NCBI GenBank assembly: GCA_944472135.2
Contig: OX235267.1
Coordinates: 38,967,312-39,031,311, forward strand
Source: Trichobilharzia regenti
Lineage: Eukaryota > Platyhelminthes > Trematoda > Strigeidida > Schistosomatidae
Reading direction: 5' to 3'
DNA: 64,000 nt
The translations under genes were made by a program, and so were the position numbers. The notes under the pieces are model-generated. The model worked only from the letters and a program-made list of their open reading frames with translations, had not been told where the DNA came from and ran no database searches. Within the stretch, counting starts at the first letter, position 1. Every line of letters begins with the position of its first letter. This document shows positions 1 through 10,447 of the stretch, in pieces.

Positions 1-574
1 AAATGCAGGAGGCCTTAGAGAACACGCAGGAAACCCCCAGCCGCAACTACACTTCAAAATAATTGTCGTGAAAAAAGAATGACCACCCCCTTCCATTACC
101 AACAATAAAATCAGTATAAGTGATCTGGTTCTGGTCAGGCAAGATGGAGATAGCAGGGAAGTGTTGGGAGTTACCACGCACTCTGAAAGGTAGCTGGAGC
201 GTACGTGCAACTAACCCACCGCTTACTGACCTCCCGGACTCCACAAGGTGTCATTTCACCGCGGGCCACATCATGCATTTGTTGGGTGGCACCTATCTAT
301 CACTTACCTGCGGAGCAGAAAGCAACCAGCTACTGGTCAGCACCATCACAGGGATACAGGAGTTTGGCTATCACCAAATCACTATGGCTGCAGACCCTGA
401 TCCCCGACCCCTTAACCTTAGCTCGGGGTATGCTTTGAGAGAATTCGGTCGAAATCTGTGACAAACGGTTAGAAACGTAGAACTGACTGACGAGATTGAA
501 GACGACACTAGATGGGGCCCCAGTGGAAAGGCATGAGGTCTGGGCTATATATTAAGTAGTAGAAAACTTGAATT
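1..574. other. Unassigned sequence at window start
   Basis: No gene or repeat was recognised with confidence. The stretch is more GC-rich than its surroundings and has a 113-codon open frame at 120-461 with no recognised motif. It lies just upstream of a decayed CR1-like element and may be that element's 5' part, but I cannot show this. Confidence 0.3.
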
Positions 575-1517
575 ATGCCCCCTCCAGGTAGCAACGACCA
601 TACATCCATAGTGTTCGATAGCGTTCTTTGTAACTACTTACACTGGGATTCTACGCTACGACCCTGTCTGTTCTATAGTAAAGCCGACTATGCCTAATTG
701 CGGAGACTTTCATCTGACACAGAATGACCCACAGGCTGGTCTAACTTATCACGCAACAATCTCAGATACCATGCCTCGAGTCATAATACAACCTAAGAAA
801 CGCTCCAAATAAACCCGAAGTGGTATTACGGAAGTCAGAGAAACTCACATCTGGAAAGTCCCCAGGTTGTACCAACATTCGTCCATCTGATCTAAAACAG
901 TACGGTGAAACTCTATGTAGGCCCTCATGCTTGTTCCGGTACTCAACAGATTCAGAAACACTGCCAAGAGAATTTCCCTATCTTCCATGATGAGGATCGA
1001 AAAATGCCATTAGTTGTAGACTACTGGCACTACTCCCACTGTCATTAAAAGTACTGGAAATTCTGACTGGTGATCGCATCAGGCAGCATCTCGACAGAAC
1101 TAATAGATTCATTGGAGCACAACTGGTTTCAACAGAGGTAGATCGCGTGTGCATATGCAATCTGAACGGGTCTGCATAAATGCTAAACTTTAAACCCTCA
1201 CGAAAATCGCCATGAAGGTTCGGCTGCAAACAAAACTTTATTTCGTTTCCTGCTGGAGGTTATGTTCAACCAATGAACAGCCTACATTTAGCTAATTGCT
1301 TTGCCCACAAGTGACTAAGAGCTATTTTACGAGGATCGATTATGTCAAGCCGTACCTCTTTGCAGATGACCTCAAAGTTGTCTATGATTTCGATTATAAT
1401 GATATGAATATTGCTAGTAAAATCCAACAAGACCTAAATAGTCTGTGTAACTGGAGCGATGAGTGGGGGTTAACGTTCAATGCAGCTAAGTCTTGGATAA
1501 CATATTTCGGACGTTAA
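575..1517 (+). mobile_element. Degenerate CR1-like non-LTR retrotransposon (endonuclease end and RT)
   Basis: Translation across several frames shows the order expected of a CR1-like ORF2. An SDH-like endonuclease end lies near 590, an eroded GPD-type block near 850-900, and an RT block near 1030-1120 reading SL-KVLE followed by R-HLD. The clearest part is the open frame 1296-1517, with FADDLKVVY (RT palm), then QQDLNSLCNWSDEWGL and FNAAKS, the standard sequence after the palm. Frames are broken several times, so the copy is dead. The assignment to CR1-like rather than another RT clade is by pattern only. Confidence 0.65.
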
Positions 1518-1591
1518 AAACCTAACATGTGCATATACATGTAAGGTGACCCTGTCTCAAACACGAATACAGTCACAGATCTCGGGTTAAC

Positions 1592-1953
1592 TGATATATA
1601 TCCATATAATATGTGTGTTTGTCTGACAGTCTGTTCTTGGTGACATGTATCCATATAAATTGTGTTATTTTGACAGTCTGATATATTTTCCTATGTATGT
1701 ATGGATCCATATTCCATTATAATTAGCCAATCATGTTAAGACTGTCTATTGATTTGTTCATTTTGAATATTCGCTCTCACACTTGTGTTCACACACTTGT
1801 TCGGACATTCATATATATTTTTGCTCTCACACTCTTGTGTGACATTGATTCTCCTTGTGTTTGGAAAATAGCAGTATCATTGCAAACCTAGTGGTCTTCT
1901 GATTTCCGTCTTTCTTGCGTCAGGACTATTAAATTCTCGACCAGTACATAACA
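1592..1953 (+). mobile_element. Possible solo LTR
   Basis: The segment begins TGATATATAT, ends CATAACA, and is followed after a few bases by TTTGGCGACGAG, which resembles a retrotransposon primer-binding site. Internal direct repeats (GACAGTCTG occurs several times) and CTCACAC..TTGTGT runs fill it. No matching second LTR or pol coding follows, so it would be a solo or truncated LTR. The limits are guesses. Confidence 0.35.
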
Positions 1954-2600
1954 ATAATTTGGCGACGAGTACATAGTATTAACATACTGAGATCTTATCT
2001 TCACTAAACATGCAAATAAGGTGGTGTATGGTCGTTGAGAAGAACGTCGTGAGAAACAGAGAAGTGGTACAAAATACTGTTAAGGATAATATATCATCGA
2101 AAGTACATTTATAAGATATACCCAAGAAAGAACTGTTGAGTCCCTGGAATGATAACGTGCATTTGTAGTGTATGACGCTAACCACATTGGCCTTGCCATG
2201 GAAACTGATTTTTCGATCAAAATATGGCTTCATTCAAACACTGTTGTTGCCGTTATATTTCCTTCATGATCCCAACCAGAATTTAGAGGTGCGAAGAATA
2301 CGAAAGAAAAGAGTAGGTTTTGGCTTACCCTATTTAAGATTAAATAGAGTATAATAGTACTCAGATAAAAAATTATCTTTTAGTATATGAGTGATAGCTT
2401 GGTGGAAGGTGGCTTCAAAGTTTAGAACATGTAGGACATGCTGACCTGTAAGATGCCTCACGAATTTGTGTAAGGTCCACCGACTAGCATCTCGACAATG
2501 GGCTAAGTCGACCTGTAGATGCTAGGGGCAGAACCATCTTTTCTTAAAATTTAGAACTAAAAAATCATTATTGCATTTTTACGCTGAGAGTCTAAACTAA
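1954..2600. other. Unassigned, AT-rich
   Basis: Apart from the primer-binding-like motif just after 1953, nothing is recognised. The short open frames here show no motif. Confidence 0.4.
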
Positions 2601-2604
2601 CTTT

Positions 2605-3425
2605 CATTTGTGGAGCTGTCAAAAATGCATGTTCCTGCCCCACGGGTTGGAACTATTTATCGTGTTGGGATATGAGCGTTTCTGTTCATGTGATCTTCCT
2701 CAACTTTGCGAAGGCCTTGACAAAGCTCAGCATGACCTCCTAGACAAAATAATTCGGGTGGGTGTTGGTGACCCGCTTCTGTCATGGTTTGAGAATTACC
2801 TGGACTAAACGGAACTCTGAACTACAGTCAGTCATGTCTGAACACCCTGGGACGGTTCAGCATCAGGAACCTGAGGTCTTTTATTTTTGTCACTGACCCG
2901 TTATACTATTTAAACTGACCGGCTCTTCTTTAAGCTGATGATGTAAAGATTCGGACGACAGCAAAGCGCCCTGAAGATTCTGATAGGCTACAGGCAGACC
3001 TAGAAGTTCTGGAATACAGGGCGGTGGTCGGCCATGTGACTTTTAAAGGGCGAAGTAGTACAACTACATACCTGTGAGTTGCAGAATGCAAGTCGCTCTG
3101 TGTTTAATGATATCTTGTCCCGCACAAAGTCACGGTGCAACTTAGTTGTGGTTGCAGGGGATAAATGGAAACAAACGTGGAATACACTGTGATTTAGCGA
3201 AGGGATATGCAGATATAAACTACGCATACACAATTGAAGGCACTCACTCCTGATCCTTTTCTAAGGTTATAAACAACATATACAGGACCACATCTTCAAG
3301 TGTGCAACATCACTACTCCTCCCGCTACCTGGTCAAAACGCTGACCTTCTGGCAAGAGTCAAAAGACAGGGTGATGGGTCTCTAAAATAAACCCCATGAT
3401 GAACGACTGCAGAAATGAGATCTCT
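2605..3425 (+). mobile_element. Degenerate CR1-like RT fragment
   Basis: The frame 2608-2808 carries DLLDKIIRVGVGDPLLSWFENYLD-like sequence, the RT segment between the A domain and the palm. The palm remnant follows in other frames near 2935-3010 (ADDVKIRT, then DRLQADLEVL). Beyond it are scattered traces of the C-terminal region. Frames are broken throughout. It could be the 3' half of the same insertion as 575-1517, split by the 1592-1953 LTR-like insert, or a separate copy. Confidence 0.6.
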
Positions 3426-3457
3426 TCAAGCTTAGCCGTCTTCCGCTAAGTGAGGAC

Positions 3458-3689
3458 TTTTTTCCTTGACGTTCCCAGTGGAACATAGGGCTTCAAGCTG
3501 GTGTATTGAAGTTTCTGTAGCAGTGGTGTTTATTTTACAGGATGGGGTTGCTAGCCTCATACCCAACCTTTCTTCTTTACCAGCATTATTTCTGGCTTAG
3601 TGAGGCAAAGGAGTGCGTCGGCGGGGAATCGAATCCCGGACCATGTGCATGGTCGGTGAGCGTCTTAACTGCTGTGCCACCGACGTACT
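3458..3689 (-). mobile_element. tRNA-headed SINE with LINE-like tail (SINE-B)
   Basis: Read on the minus strand it starts with a tRNA-like head (GTGGCACAGC..GTTAAGAC box A, GGGATTCGATTCCC-like box B). It then has the CTCCTTTGCCTC body and ends in GAAGCCCTATGTTCCACTGG and an A-rich tail. The same layout recurs at 13141, 49699 and 54620. The insertion lies directly after a CR1-like fragment. Confidence 0.7.
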
Positions 3690-4162
3690 TAGTGAGGACT
3701 AAATCCTGCCTATTAGATTACAAATGACTAGAATCACCCAAACCAAACCACGTGTGGGTTCTTTGAGGCAATCCACAAAGAACAGCTTGCCAGATAACAA
3801 AGACTCGAGTGCGCTACCATCTCTTTTCACTTCGGATTTTCCACCAGTGGAACTGTTGCTGGCAGATACCGCCAATGCAACGTCGGTGGAAATCTTTGGG
3901 CGGAAAATGGACAATAACTTAGTGACACGTGGCTGAGTCGAAACGGCCTACCCTCTTAAAACCCACACAGATGATGGGTGTTCCCCTAGACCCATCTATT
4001 TTAATTCTCTATATTCCCCCCTGTCTTATCTTCTGGCTAATCCACCCATCAGTTACCTTCTATTGTTGATACATATTCATTACTCAGCTTCAAATTTCAT
4101 CAGCTATTGTTTTGCTTTTTCTTCCTCGGTTTATATGTCTACATAATCTTCACTAATGATAT
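3690..4162. other. Unassigned spacer before LTR element
   Basis: No gene or repeat recognised. The open frame at 3724-3936 has no known motif. The last bases (4163-4166, CTGT) are one copy of the presumed target duplication of the LTR element. Confidence 0.4.
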
Positions 4163-4166
4163 CTGT

Positions 4167-4484
4167 TGTAGCGGTAAATAATTCCCCAAAATTATTGACC
4201 ACAGCAATCACTCATTGGATGCTGACCACCACTGTTTAAGTCGACTTGTTTAGCTGAAGGCTTCCGGTCAAGCATCCCCGCCATTTGGTACCCCGTCGTG
4301 TCACGTGCACGATCACTAGCTAGCTAAGCGTTCGTCTAACGGCTGGTTTTGGTTCGTAAATACATCTCTTGGTTTGGACGATCAATTGTTGGCTTTTGCT
4401 TTGTCTTTGGTACGCGAGAATAAATTAATTAGAAGTTGTTGAACGAGATATCACGTCAAACCTTTAATATCTCTCAACCCTAAA
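4167..4484 (+). repeat. 5' LTR
   Basis: Begins TGTAGCGGTAAATAATTCC and runs to about CCCTAAA. It matches the 3' LTR almost base for base. The only clear differences are one A/G change near 4466 and a small change in the last 15 bases. It contains AATAAATTAA near 4422, a plausible polyadenylation signal. The exact 3' end is uncertain by a few bases because it does not end in the usual CA. Confidence 0.9.
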
Positions 4485-4577
4485 CTGGTGAGCCCAACCG
4501 CGAACTTCACCCACGATAAATCCGCCCACCTTTAAACTGGTGAGCCCGACCGCGAACTTCATCCACGATAAATCCGC
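4481..4577 (+). repeat. Duplicated LTR end plus primer-binding site
   Basis: A unit starting TAAACTGGTGAGCCC and ending GATAAATCCGC occurs twice, at 4481-4525 and 4533-4577, with period 52 and only a few differences. Each copy holds a TGGTGAGCCC primer-binding site (from 4486 and from 4538). The second copy has the CTTTAAA form that also ends the 3' LTR. Confidence 0.85.
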
Positions 4578-4649
4578 AGATAACCCCGGTGAGTTCGTTC
4601 CATTTTGTATTTGTTCTTGTACCATATATTATTCGATATAATTTTCGTC

Positions 4650-5477
4650 ATGAGTGATCTTAGTCCCAAGGTCATCCGTATCCGCTCAACTCCTAAAACC
4701 ATTCAGCTCGTACCATACTGGCCAGATAATGCTGAAACGTGGTTTCTGCTAGCTGAAGCAGATTTTTGTGAGCATGGGATAACTGATCAACGTTCACAGT
4801 TACTTGCAGTTATTCACGCCCTACCGCGGGAATTCAGCAAGTACGTAACATCACAGATGTTGAGTCCCGAGGTAAGTAACTCGTACGAGTTGCTGAAAGC
4901 ATCCCTCCTCAGGAGAAACGCTCTCACGGACAGACAACGTCTAGATGAATTATTTCGCAACATCGAGTTAGGAGATCAGTCAGCCGTGAGCATGCTGACA
5001 AGAATGAAACAAGTCGTCGGCCAAAGTCAGTTCGACGAAGGACTGTTTAGAGAACTCTTCTTAACCAAGTTGCCACAATCTGTACAGACCGTACTTGTGA
5101 CACTTGAGGGTACTGTAATAGAGAACTTAGCTATTACTGCAGATAAGATTCTAGAAATAACTAAACGGTCTGTCCCCGAAATATGCTCAATGACTAAGCA
5201 GACTTCGAGTGAGGATCCTGCAATGACAGAGTTATGCAACTCCCTTCAGCAGATGTTTAGGTCAAACATGCATTCTAAATCCTCCAACCGTCGTCCTAAA
5301 TCTCCTCAACGCAGGAACTCGCGTGGTCGATCTAAGTCCAAACCACGTTCACTGAAAAACCCTGACTGGTGCTGGTACCACAACACCTATGGCCAAGAAG
5401 CGAAGTGTTGCCGTAAGCCTTGTAACTTCGGAAATGTCTCAAAGTCTGCGGGAAACTATCCCGCCGGCACGCGTTAG
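4650..5477 (+). CDS. gag: Gag of the CsRn1-like element
   Basis: This encodes a 275-residue Gag polyprotein. I chose the ATG at 4650 because upstream in this frame there is only a TTG-started extension rich in hydrophobic residues. The N-terminal two-thirds resembles the CsRn1-type capsid region (aromatic W, F and E pattern, LP and L-LP motifs). The next part is Ser/Arg/Pro-rich and basic (about residues 200-235). The C-terminus has a single finger of the order Cys-His-Cys-Cys ([14 protein letters not shown] then PC, about residues 241-258), unusual for retroelements but typical of the CsRn1 group. The frame ends at TAG 5475-5477 and overlaps the pol frame, which is open from 5426. Gag would build the particle that packages the element RNA. 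Confidence 0.9.
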   Translation: MSDLSPKVIRIRSTPKTIQLVPYWPDNAETWFLLAEADFCEHGITDQRSQLLAVIHALPREFSKYVTSQMLSPEVSNSYELLKASLLRRNALTDRQRLDELFRNIELGDQSAVSMLTRMKQVVGQSQFDEGLFRELFLTKLPQSVQTVLVTLEGTVIENLAITADKILEITKRSVPEICSMTKQTSSEDPAMTELCNSLQQMFRSNMHSKSSNRRPKSPQRRNSRGRSKSKPRSLKNPDWCWYHNTYGQEAKCCRKPCNFGNVSKSAGNYPAGTR

Positions 5478-8400
5478 CGGCAACCGTCGCCGGTGGCACT
5501 AGCCGCCTACTTTACATCCATGATGTGATAAGCCAGACTCGATACTTAGTCGACACAGGCGCCGAAGTCAGCGTCCTTCCTGCTACAGCAGCAGATCGAC
5601 AGAAGGAACCTACCTTCAACTTACAGGCTGCAAATGGAAAACCAATCGCAACCTTTGGTAGGAAATACGTCTATCTGAACGTAGGTTTACGCAAACCTAT
5701 TCGGTGGATTTTCCTTCTCGCTGACGTTACAATGCCCATCATTGGCACGGACCTACTTAATCATCATGATTTACTCGTAGACGTCCGCCGAAAACGACTG
5801 ATTGACAATACTACTAGTCTGTCTATCAAAGGCATCACCTACATAGGCCCTAGCTTGTCACCCGTTAAGATAAAGGCAATTCTTGATCCAACTTTTCAAC
5901 CTATCGTTGACAAGTATCCGGAACTTAATTGCCCGTCGAACGACCTACCGTGCATAACCAGCAATGTTATGCACCACATCATTACCACAGGACAACCTGT
6001 GACATCTAAAGCACGACGATTAGCTCCTGACAAACTGAGAATCGCCAGGAATGAATTTGACCATATGCTTACCCTTGGCATCATTCGACCTTCGAATAGC
6101 CCATGGGCATCCCCACTTCATATGGTTCCGAAAAAGGATAGCAACGATTGGCGACCCACCGGTGATTACCGGCGAGTGAATGCCAAAACAACCCCTGATT
6201 GCTACCCGTTGCCTCATATACACGACTTGACGGCAACCTTATCCGGCGCGACTATATTCTCCAAAATCGACTTGGTTAAAGCGTATAACCAAATCCCGAT
6301 GGCAACAGAAGACATCCCGAAAACGGCTATCATTACGCCTTTCGGACTTTTTGAATTTCTACGTATGCCATTCGGTCTCCGGAATGCAGCCCAAACATTC
6401 CAACGCTTCATTGACGAAGTATTTCGCGGTCTCGACTTTGTATACGCATACTTAGACGACTGCCTCATTGCCAGTCCAGACAAGGAAACTCACCTTAGGC
6501 ACTTGGACTTGGCATTTGACAGGTTACGCCAACATGGTGTTACCATTAATATTCAAAAGTGTCAAATCGGTGTTGACTCACTCGACTTTCTGGGTCACAC
6601 TATTGACTGCAAGGGCATTCGCCCACTGGCTACTAAGGTCGAGGCTATACTGAACTTTCCAGAGCCACAGACGGTGAAAAGTCTCCGCACTTTTAACGGC
6701 TTAGTAAGTTATTATCGACGCTTTATTCCCAACTGTGCCTCTTTGATTCAGCCATTGACAGACCTCCTTCGAGGGAATAACAAGTCCATAGAACTTGACG
6801 CGTCTGCTCGAAATGCTTTTACCCAGATTAAAAAAGCTATTGCGAATGCCACACTTCTGATGTATCAGGATCCAACGGCACCGTTAAGTATCTCGGTTGA
6901 TGCATCAAACACTGCAATCGGCGCAGTTCTACAACAGCTAGTTGACAATGAGTGGCAACCACTTGCCTTTTTCTCCCGGCGCCTTCAATTAGCTGAAACG
7001 AAGTACAGCACATTCGGCAGAGAACTTCTGGCTATGTACTGTGCTATACGACATTTTAGACATTCGGTAGAGGGTCGTGAATTTATAATTTTTACGGATC
7101 ACAAACCTCTGACGTACTCTCTGAACTCACCTTCAGATAAGTATTCACCCAGGGAATCACGACAACTGGATTACGTCTCACAGTTTACATCAGATATTCG
7201 CCATGTATCCGGAGTAAACAACACTGTGGCAGATGCCTTGTCGCGCGTTTGTTCTTTCACCCAAATCGACGGCATAGACCTTGTAAAACTGGCTCGTCTT
7301 CAAAAAGAAGATGCCGAACTTCAACATGAGTTGTCGAAAACAACTCTACAATTAGCTGAGAAACCCTTAGGTATGGGAAGAGATACTATTCTGTGCGACA
7401 TTTCCACGAGTACTCCTCGCCCCATCGTGCCTAAAAGTTATCGCCGTAACGTCTTCAATACGTTGCATGGCTTATCTCACCCAGGTATTCGAACTACTGT
7501 CAAGCTCGTAACTAGTCGGTTTTGTTGGCCTGGCATTAATAAAGAAGTAAGGGAATGGGCACAAACGTGCTTAGCTTGTCAAAAGTGCAAGGTGATAAGA
7601 CACACCAAAAGCCCACTTGGCACCTTTCTTCTCCCTGACGCTCGTTTCGAACACGTCCATATAGATTTGGTTGGTCCCCTTCCTGAATCACATGGATATA
7701 CCTATATTTTAACTTGCATCGATCGCTTCACACGATGGCCGGAAGCAGTACCCATCAAGGACGTATCTGCTGAAACAGTCGCACGCGTCTTCGTAGAAAG
7801 ATGGATCGCTAACTTTGGATGCCCATCTTCCATAACAACTGATCGCGGGCGGCAATTCGAAAGTGGCTTATTCTTTGCCCTGACTAAAATATTAGGTTGC
7901 ATGCGATTTCGAACAACAGCCTACCATCCTCAAGCTAATGGTATGGTAGAACGTCTACACAGACAGCTGAAAGCTGGTCTGTCAGCTGCAAACACCACCC
8001 ATTGGACTGAATCCCTCCCGTTAGTTCTCCTAGGGATACGAAACGCCTTGAAAACCGATGCTGGTTGTACTAGCGCCGAGCTAGTATATGGCACGACACT
8101 GCGACTGCCTGGTGAATTTGTTTCTCCCTCGAGCTTCCCACCAGTGGTAGATCACGCTTCATACGTCAGCAGGCTTACAAACGCAATGCGTTCAGTTAAA
8201 CCTGCTCCCCTTCGTCCACAGTCCATTGATGTTTTCGTTCATCCGTGTTTGAAAACTTCTTCACATGTATTTGTTCGTCGCGACTCTGTGCGCAGACCCC
8301 TGGAACCCCCATATGACGGACCTTATAAGGTAATTAAACGTTCTGATAAATTCTTTGTCTTGGACAAAAACGGCCGCGAGGACACCGTCAGCATTGACCG

Positions 8401-8605
8401 TCTGAAACCGGCTTACTTGGAGGGTAATCCTATTAGCATAGAGCTGAACGTACCCCAAAATCCACAAGTAACAGAAGATCGTGTAGACATCGATGAAGTC
8501 GCTAGCACAGCGACAGCTACCGAACCTTCTATCGAGCCTCTCAAGAAAACCCGTTCTGGACGCACCGTAAGGTTCCCAGAATATCTGCACACTTATTTGA
8601 CTTAA
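5426..8605 (+). CDS. pol: Pol polyprotein (protease, RT, RNase H, integrase)
   Basis: This frame is open from 5426 with no credible own start codon, so it is probably expressed as a Gag-Pol fusion by -1 frameshifting. Domains in order: aspartic protease with [10 protein letters not shown] (near 5555-5585); reverse transcriptase with [11 protein letters not shown] and YLDD (near 6450); RNase H with DAS and TDHKPL (near 6900 and 7096); integrase with an H-H-C-C zinc site (HGLSHPG to CLACQKC, 7465-7590) and catalytic D, D, E in [17 protein letters not shown] and GMVERLH (near 7660, 7840, 7945). The C-terminus has [13 protein letters not shown]. The integrase after RNase H places it in Ty3/gypsy. 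No internal stop is present and all catalytic residues are visible. Confidence 0.95.
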   Translation, partial: LRKCLKVCGKLSRRHALAATVAGGTSRLLYIHDVISQTRYLVDTGAEVSVLPATAADRQKEPTFNLQAANGKPIATFGRKYVYLNVGLRKPIRWIFLLADVTMPIIGTDLLNHHDLLVDVRRKRLIDNTTSLSIKGITYIGPSLSPVKIKAILDPTFQPIVDKYPELNCPSNDLPCITSNVMHHIITTGQPVTSKARRLAPDKLRIARNEFDHMLTLGIIRPSNSPWASPLHMVPKKDSNDWRPTGDYRRVNAKTTPDCYPLPHIHDLTATLSGATIFSKIDLVKAYNQIPMATEDIPKTAIITPFGLFEFLRMPFGLRNAAQTFQRFIDEVFRGLDFVYAYLDDCLIASPDKETHLRHLDLAFDRLRQHGVTINIQKCQIGVDSLDFLGHTIDCKGIRPLATKVEAILNFPEPQTVKSLRTFNGLVSYYRRFIPNCASLIQPLTDLLRGNNKSIELDASARNAFTQIKKAIANATLLMYQDPTAPLSISVDASNTAIGAVLQQLVDNEWQPLAFFSRRLQLAETKYSTFGRELLAMYCAIRHFRHSVEGREFIIFTDHKPLTYSLNSPSDKYSPRESRQLDYVSQFTSDIRHVSGVNNTVADALSRVCSFTQIDGIDLVKLARLQKEDAELQHELSKTTLQLAEKPLGMGRDTILCDISTSTPRPIVPKSYRRNVFNTLHGLSHPGIRTTVKLVTSRFCWPGINKEVREWAQTCLACQKCKVIRHTKSPLGTFLLPDARFEHVHIDLVGPLPESHGYTYILTCIDRFTRWPEAVPIKDVSAETVARVFVERWIANFGCPSSITTDRGRQFESGLFFALTKILGCMRFRTTAYHPQANGMVERLHRQLKAGLSAANTTHWTESLPLVLLGIRNALKTDAGCTSAELVYGTTLRLPGEFVSPSSFPPVVDHASYVSRLTNAMRSVKPAPLRPQSIDVFVHPCLKTSSHVFVRRDSVRRPLEPPYDGPYKVIKRSDKFFVLDKNGREDTVSIDRLKPAYLEGNPISIELNVPQNPQVTEDRVDIDEVASTATATEPSIEPLKKTRSGRTVRFPEYLHTYLT
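5450..5496 (+). promoter_or_regulatory. Probable -1 ribosomal frameshift signal between gag and pol
   Basis: GGGAAAC at 5450-5456 fits the X XXY YYZ slippery pattern with the gag codons GGA (5451-5453) and AAC (5454-5456) in register. Four bases on, CCGCCGGC (5461-5468) can pair with GCCGGTGG (5489-5496) as an 8-bp stem with one G-U pair and a 20-base loop. The pol frame is exactly -1 to gag and is open from 5426, so a slip here reaches protease before the gag stop at 5475. This is read from sequence; use in vivo is inferred. Confidence 0.75.
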
Positions 8606-9105
8606 CGAATTCGTGTGATTCACGCAACTCACTCGTTCGTGGTACTAACTATTTTTTTTGACGTATAAATTTTTTTTATATACAGTACCACCGAACACAA
8701 AAAATTTTTTTTCAACAGTTCATGTAACATACACAAAAAAATTAATTAGATGTATTTTTTTTCGATGTTCTGAACTTAGCATTATTTTACTGTATAGTAA
8801 ATGCACATAATTTTTTTTAACCAAAAAGGTCATTTCGTACATTTTCCTCGACATGGTTCTTAGCGTTCTTGTTTTCTTTTCCAGGTGCGACGGGCACTGG
8901 ACGGGAAACAAACGAAGCACGGAATCCAACGAACAACACCAGGAAGCTATGTACAAACACCCCATTAGCATAGGCAGACAAACCAGTAGGCATACGACCA
9001 AGCCGCTCGGAAGATTTTTTTCACCCGAAAGGGAACCATCGAGTTTTTTTACTTCCGGCTGGTTCTGTCTTAGGGTCCTCACGACCCCACTAGGGGGGAG
9101 TGAGC
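8606..9105 (+). other. Non-coding 3' region and polypurine tract of the LTR element
   Basis: There is no env-like reading frame between pol and the 3' LTR. The first 250 bases are marked by several T8 and A8 runs. A purine run AGGGGGGAG (9091-9099) lies a few bases before the LTR start TGTAGC and is the likely plus-strand primer. Confidence 0.75.
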
Positions 9106-9424
9106 TGTAGCGGTAAATAATTCCCCAAAATTATTGACCACAGCAATCACTCATTGGATGCTGACCACCACTGTTTAAGTCGACTTGTTTAGCTGAAGGC
9201 TTCCGGTCAAGCATCCCCGCCATTTGGTACCCCGTCGTGTCACGTGCACGATCACTAGCTAGCTAAGCGTTCGTCTAACGGCTGGTTTTGGTTCGTAAAT
9301 ACATCTCTTGGTTTGGACGATCAATTGTTGGCTTTTGCTTTGTCTTTGGTACGCGAGAATAAATTAATTAGAAGTTGTTGAACGAGATATCACGTCAAAC
9401 CTTTAGTATCTCTCAACCTTTAAA
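9106..9424 (+). repeat. 3' LTR
   Basis: Starts TGTAGCGG like the 5' LTR and matches it over about 318 bases with very few differences. It ends near CCTTTAAA and is followed by the CTGT repeat. Confidence 0.9.
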
Positions 9425-9428
9425 CTGT

Positions 9429-10312
9429 TATTACTGTTACATCTCCTCGACCAAACCCGATGACTAACAGGTGAAGGAGTCAATTCCATCTATAGTAGGA
9501 ACACGATCTAAACATACTGTGTGCTATAAATCACATATAATCAATCTCATAGCCACTCCTTTTTGAGTCAACCAAAACTACGATGGTGGAGTGGCCTGAT
9601 AAAATACGCAGTAGTTTACCAAAGACTAGGAAATCTTACTCTACAGCCGAGGGGCGACCATAAAGAAGTCAGTTTACCCTACAATTTCTCATAAAAACGA
9701 TATTGGATATTGGAAGAATACTGATTTCAGGCATCAGTTCACTCACTTTGAGTTGGAACACCAAGAGTGTGATGGATAGCTTGAAAATATCACTTTGTCT
9801 ATGAAATTATTCTTTGTTCATACATGGATGAAGTATTAACGCATTTAACTTATACATTGGAGTTTCTTTATGATTTTTGGGTGCATTTTATATTTCAATA
9901 AGTTTTGTTCGAAATTTTGTGTGTGTAATTACAAATTAATGCGTTACAGTAAGTCGTGTGGTGTTGTTGTTTCTTAAATAAATACATATCTATATAAATG
10001 ATTGCTTTTACTGATGTGACTTGCCATTACTAGAGGCAATTACTTGGTTTTTCGAGAATATTCCTAACTTTACGAGAATAGTCTTTATCCATTATTTAGA
10101 AATATAGGCGATCGCCTTAAGGCGATGATTAATTAATAAAATTTTATGAATTATTTTGTTTATGGGAAATTGCTAGGCAATTTCCCATATACAACACTAG
10201 TCTCCAGTGTAATGGTGACATTGGACCAACGTTATATTGTCGCACAGATTGGTTCTTTTCCCTAACGCTGGGAGAATCGGCTGAGCGTTGATCCATATCC
10301 ACGTACGTGGAA
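9429..10312. other. Unassigned, AT-rich
   Basis: No gene seen. Two short perfect palindromes occur: GCGATCGCC..GGCGAT near 10108 and GGGAAATTGC..GCAATTTCCC near 10164-10188. Confidence 0.4.
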
Positions 10313-10447
10313 CCCAGCTAGCATTTTTTTCGGGCGCATTGCAGACTTTTTGGGGCAGACTGCGGGACACTGTCCCACGTAAGTAGATCTACCCGAAGTT
10401 TTTGCCCCAAAAAGTCCGCAATGCGCCCGAAAAAATTGCTAGCTGGG
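10313..10447. mobile_element. Palindromic MITE / foldback element
   Basis: Two arms of about 45 bases form an almost perfect inverted repeat. The left arm begins CCCAGCTAGC (10313) and ends at TTTTTGGGGCA (about 10357); the right arm starts TGCCCCAAAAA (10403) and ends GCTAGCTGGG (10447). The spacer holds a second small hairpin (GGGACACTGTCCC). No coding is possible. A clear target duplication was not found. Confidence 0.75.

Larger units (their letters stand above)
4163..9428 (+). mobile_element. Intact Ty3/gypsy LTR retrotransposon, CsRn1/Boudicca-like
   Basis: This is a complete element with two LTRs (4167-4484 and 9106-9424), flanked by the 4-bp direct repeat CTGT at 4163-4166 and 9425-9428. 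Inside are a primer-binding site like the 3' end of tRNA-Trp (TGGTGAGCCC), gag, pol in the -1 frame with protease, RT, RNase H and integrase in Ty3/gypsy order, and a polypurine tract before the 3' LTR. The tRNA-Trp type primer site and the Cys-His-Cys-Cys gag finger are traits reported for the CsRn1/Kabuki group, to which schistosome Boudicca belongs. There is no env-like frame. Both reading frames are open and the LTRs are nearly identical, so the copy looks young and possibly active. Confidence 0.92.

Noticed and set aside
4227..4250. CACTGTTTAAG as the end of a CACTA transposon
   Set aside because: It lies inside the LTR, in both LTR copies and the diverged LTR at 23660, and has no inverted partner at a fitting distance.
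8261..8632. Minus-strand frame within pol and other antisense frames at 5896-6483 and 7702-7902
   Set aside because: They are shadows of the conserved pol frame with no motif of their own.
8606..9105. An env-like gene after pol
   Set aside because: The frames here (8853-9110 plus, 8720-9082 minus) are short, overlap homopolymer runs and show no signal peptide or membrane segment of an envelope protein.
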